Part shown: in pieces, positions 62,369 to 64,000 of the stretch
Position numbering within the stretch: position 1 is the first letter of the stretch
Layout of the letters: each line of letters starts with the position of its first letter
Notes under the pieces: model-generated
What the model was told of the DNA's origin: nothing
The model's input: only the letters and a program-made list of their open reading frames with translations
Database searches by the model: none
DNA from: Amycolatopsis thermophila
GTDB taxonomy: Bacteria > Actinomycetota > Actinomycetes > Mycobacteriales > Pseudonocardiaceae
Reading direction: 5' to 3'
NCBI RefSeq assembly: GCF_030814215.1
Contig: NZ_JAUSUT010000001.1
Coordinates: forward strand, 5,766,001-5,830,000
DNA: 64,000 nt
Made by a program: the position numbers and the translations under genes

Positions 62369-64000
62369 ATGTTCGCTCGGCTCGGCCGGTTCGCCGCCGA
62401 CCACGCCCGGCTCGTCCTCGTCGCCGCCGCCGTGCTCCTGGCCGGCGCCGCCGTGCTCGGGATGACGGCCTTCGGCAAACTCCAGTCGCAGGGGTTCGAC
62501 GACCCCGGCTCCGAATCCAGCCGGGCCCGCCAGCTCGCCGAGACCCACTTCGGCGGCGAGGCCGACCTGCTGTTCCTCGTCCAGGCCCACGACGGCACGG
62601 TCGACGACCCCGCCACCCGCGCCGCCGGCACCGCGCTCACCGACCGCCTCGCCGCGGACCCCGCCCTGGCCTCGGTCAGCTCGTACTGGCAGACCGCCGC
62701 GCCCCCGCTGCGGGCCGCCGACGGCCGGTCCGCCCTCATCGTCACCCGGCCCGCGGACACCTCCAGCGAGGCCGTGCGGGCCATCGTGGACCGCTACCAG
62801 GGCGACGCGGGCGTGGTCACCGTCACCGCGGGCGGCGGGGCGGCCGCCGGCCTCGACATCACCGACCAGGTCAGCCGCGACCTGCTGGTCGCCGAGATGA
62901 TCGCCGTGCCGGTCATCCTCCTCCTGCTGTTCCTGGTCTTCGGCAGCGTCGTGGCGGCGCTGCTGCCACTGGTCGTCGGCGGGATCGCGGTACTGGGCAC
63001 CTTCGCCGAACTGGCGGTGTTCGGGTCGCTCACCGACGTGTCGGTGTTCGCGATCAACCTGACCACCGCGCTCGGGCTCGGCCTCGGCATCGACTACGCC
63101 CTGCTGATGGTGAGCCGGTTCCGGGAGGAACTGGGCGGCGGCACGGACACCCGCACCGCGGTGATCCGGACCGTGGCCAGCGCGGGCCGCACGATCACCT
63201 TCAGCGCCGCCACCGTCGCCGTCGCGCTCGCCGCGCTGCTGCTGTTCCCCCAGTACTTCCTGCGGTCCTTCGCCTACGCCGGCATCGGCGTCATCGTGAT
63301 CGCCATGGTCACGGCCCTGCTCGTCCTGCCCGCGCTGCTGAGCGTCCTCGGGCCGAGGGTGAACGCCGGGCGGCTGCCGTGGGCGCGCGGTCGCGCACCG
63401 AGCACGGTGTCGGCGTTCTGGGGCCGGGTCGCCGCGCAGGCGATGAAACGGCCGGCGCTCGCGGCGGTGCCGGTGCTCGTGGTGCTCGTCGCGGCCGCCA
63501 CTCCCCTGGCCGGCGTCCGGTTCGGCACGCCCGACGACCGCGTGCTGCCGGAGACCGCGGCCAGCCGCACCGTCGGCGACGCGCTGCGGGCGGACTTCCC
63601 CGGCAACGAAAGCCGCGCGATCGACGTCATCGCCGTCGGCCCCGGCGAGGCGACCGCCGACTACGCCAGCGGCCTGTCCGCCCTGCCCGGCGTCGACCAC
63701 GTGACTTCCAGCGCGGGCACCTTCGCCCACGGCCAACCCGCTGGTCCCGGCAACCCGACGCTGGCCGCGCCACAGGCGCAGCGCCTGTCGGTCGTCACCA
63801 CCGCCGACTCCCGCTCCCCGGAAGCCGAAGCGGTGGTCGCCGCAGTGCGGGCCCTGGCACCCCCGCCGGCAACCGAGGTCGCCGTCGGCGGCGACGCGGC
63901 CACCCTCGTCGACAGCAAGGACGCCATCGGCAGCCGCATCCCGCCAGCCGCCGGGCTGATCGCCGTGACCACGTTCATCCTCCTGTTCCTGTTCACCGGC
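62369..64000 (+). CDS. MmpL-family RND transporter, 3' end outside the window
   Basis: The frame from ATG 62369 (behind GGGAGGGCGCC) is open to the window edge, giving 544 residues. N-terminal helix (LVLVAAAVLLAGAAVLGMTA), a periplasmic loop, then five helices including the MmpL motif GLGIDYALLMVSRFREEL near 235-250. A second periplasmic loop starts after RPALAAVPVLVVLVAAATPL. MmpL proteins export lipids or drugs driven by protons. It should be regulated by the divergent TetR gene. Confidence 0.93.
   Translation, partial: MFARLGRFAADHARLVLVAAAVLLAGAAVLGMTAFGKLQSQGFDDPGSESSRARQLAETHFGGEADLLFLVQAHDGTVDDPATRAAGTALTDRLAADPALASVSSYWQTAAPPLRAADGRSALIVTRPADTSSEAVRAIVDRYQGDAGVVTVTAGGGAAAGLDITDQVSRDLLVAEMIAVPVILLLLFLVFGSVVAALLPLVVGGIAVLGTFAELAVFGSLTDVSVFAINLTTALGLGLGIDYALLMVSRFREELGGGTDTRTAVIRTVASAGRTITFSAATVAVALAALLLFPQYFLRSFAYAGIGVIVIAMVTALLVLPALLSVLGPRVNAGRLPWARGRAPSTVSAFWGRVAAQAMKRPALAAVPVLVVLVAAATPLAGVRFGTPDDRVLPETAASRTVGDALRADFPGNESRAIDVIAVGPGEATADYASGLSALPGVDHVTSSAGTFAHGQPAGPGNPTLAAPQAQRLSVVTTADSRSPEAEAVVAAVRALAPPPATEVAVGGDAATLVDSKDAIGSRIPPAAGLIAVTTFILLFLFTG

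Noticed and set aside
14425..63688. KOPS-like octamers GGGNAGGG pointing to the dif-like site (for example 14460, 27462 on the plus strand; CCCTGCCC at 28062, 31040, 37464, 44684, 63681).
   Set aside because: Opposite-facing copies are about as frequent at the right (32030, 50758, 53279, 57708), so no polarity can be claimed from this window by eye.
1..64000. tRNA, rRNA and tmRNA genes.
   Set aside because: No cloverleaf with a GGTTCRANYC arm and CCA-type end was recognised by reading both strands; a dedicated search tool could still reveal one.

Overview
The window is high-GC actinobacterial chromosome with many GTG and one clear TTG start, short intergenic gaps and frequent ATGA/GTGA start-stop overlaps. 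Gene content (rbpA, ppm1, lnt, helY, tatA, tatC, pafB, pafC, resuscitation-factor-like glycosidase, MmpL, Eis-like acetyltransferases) points to the Actinomycetia. The mix of mycobacterium-like housekeeping order and streptomycete-like accessory genes suggests Pseudonocardiaceae, possibly Amycolatopsis. The genus is inference.

Left part (1-12 kb): a DUF3097 gene cut by the window edge, an NfeD/SPFH membrane pair closed by a strong hairpin, an MHS-type transporter with a TetR regulator, a GDSL hydrolase, then two SnoaL-tailed ECF sigma factors. One is of the ECF41 type, translationally coupled to an FAD oxidoreductase. Small enzymes follow: VOC, patatin, DHFR-like and YCII.

Middle left (12-27.5 kb): an accessory, decaying zone. 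It holds a tyrosine recombinase divergent from a zinc-finger/coiled-coil protein, three gene remnants (DUF3224, DUF2236/MpaB-like, a frameshifted methyltransferase), several regulators (LysR, AraC, GntR, two CGNR, TetR), a cytochrome P450, an epoxide hydrolase and an SDR. Two divergent pairs have unusually clear operators: a duplicated palindrome between CGNR and epoxide hydrolase, and a 20-bp-arm inverted repeat carrying face-to-face promoters between TetR and SDR.

At 27,504-27,531 there is a 28-bp sequence with the organisation and bases of a chromosomal dif site (minus orientation). If real, the window spans the replication terminus, which fits the decayed, mobile character of the flanking DNA.

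Right part (27.5-48.7 kb): glycerophosphodiesterase, an Rpf-like cell-wall hydrolase, a thymidine-kinase-like protein, rbpA with a textbook SigR-type promoter and terminator, a 1-kb non-coding block of degenerate ~23-bp palindromic repeats, then the amidohydrolase-lnt-ppm1 lipoprotein/mannosyl-donor operon, a KamA-family radical SAM enzyme, two zinc-finger/lipoyl mini-proteins, a glycolipid glycosyltransferase coupled to a DMT permease, a MazF-like toxin-antitoxin pair, Lrp-Xaa-Pro peptidase, a 5'-3' exonuclease, a GPP34-RHH-SPFH operon and an ABC exporter.

Far right (49-64 kb): an unknown gene, an RNA ligase-like protein, a duplicated pair of Eis-like acetyltransferase plus DUF4333 protein, then the conserved block helY - lipid kinase - tatC - tatA - small membrane protein - pafC - pafB. 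Minus-strand transcription carries helY, Tat export and the PafBC DNA-damage regulator together, as in mycobacteria. A TetR regulator and a divergent MmpL transporter cut by the window edge end the region. No rRNA, tRNA or CRISPR array was recognised.
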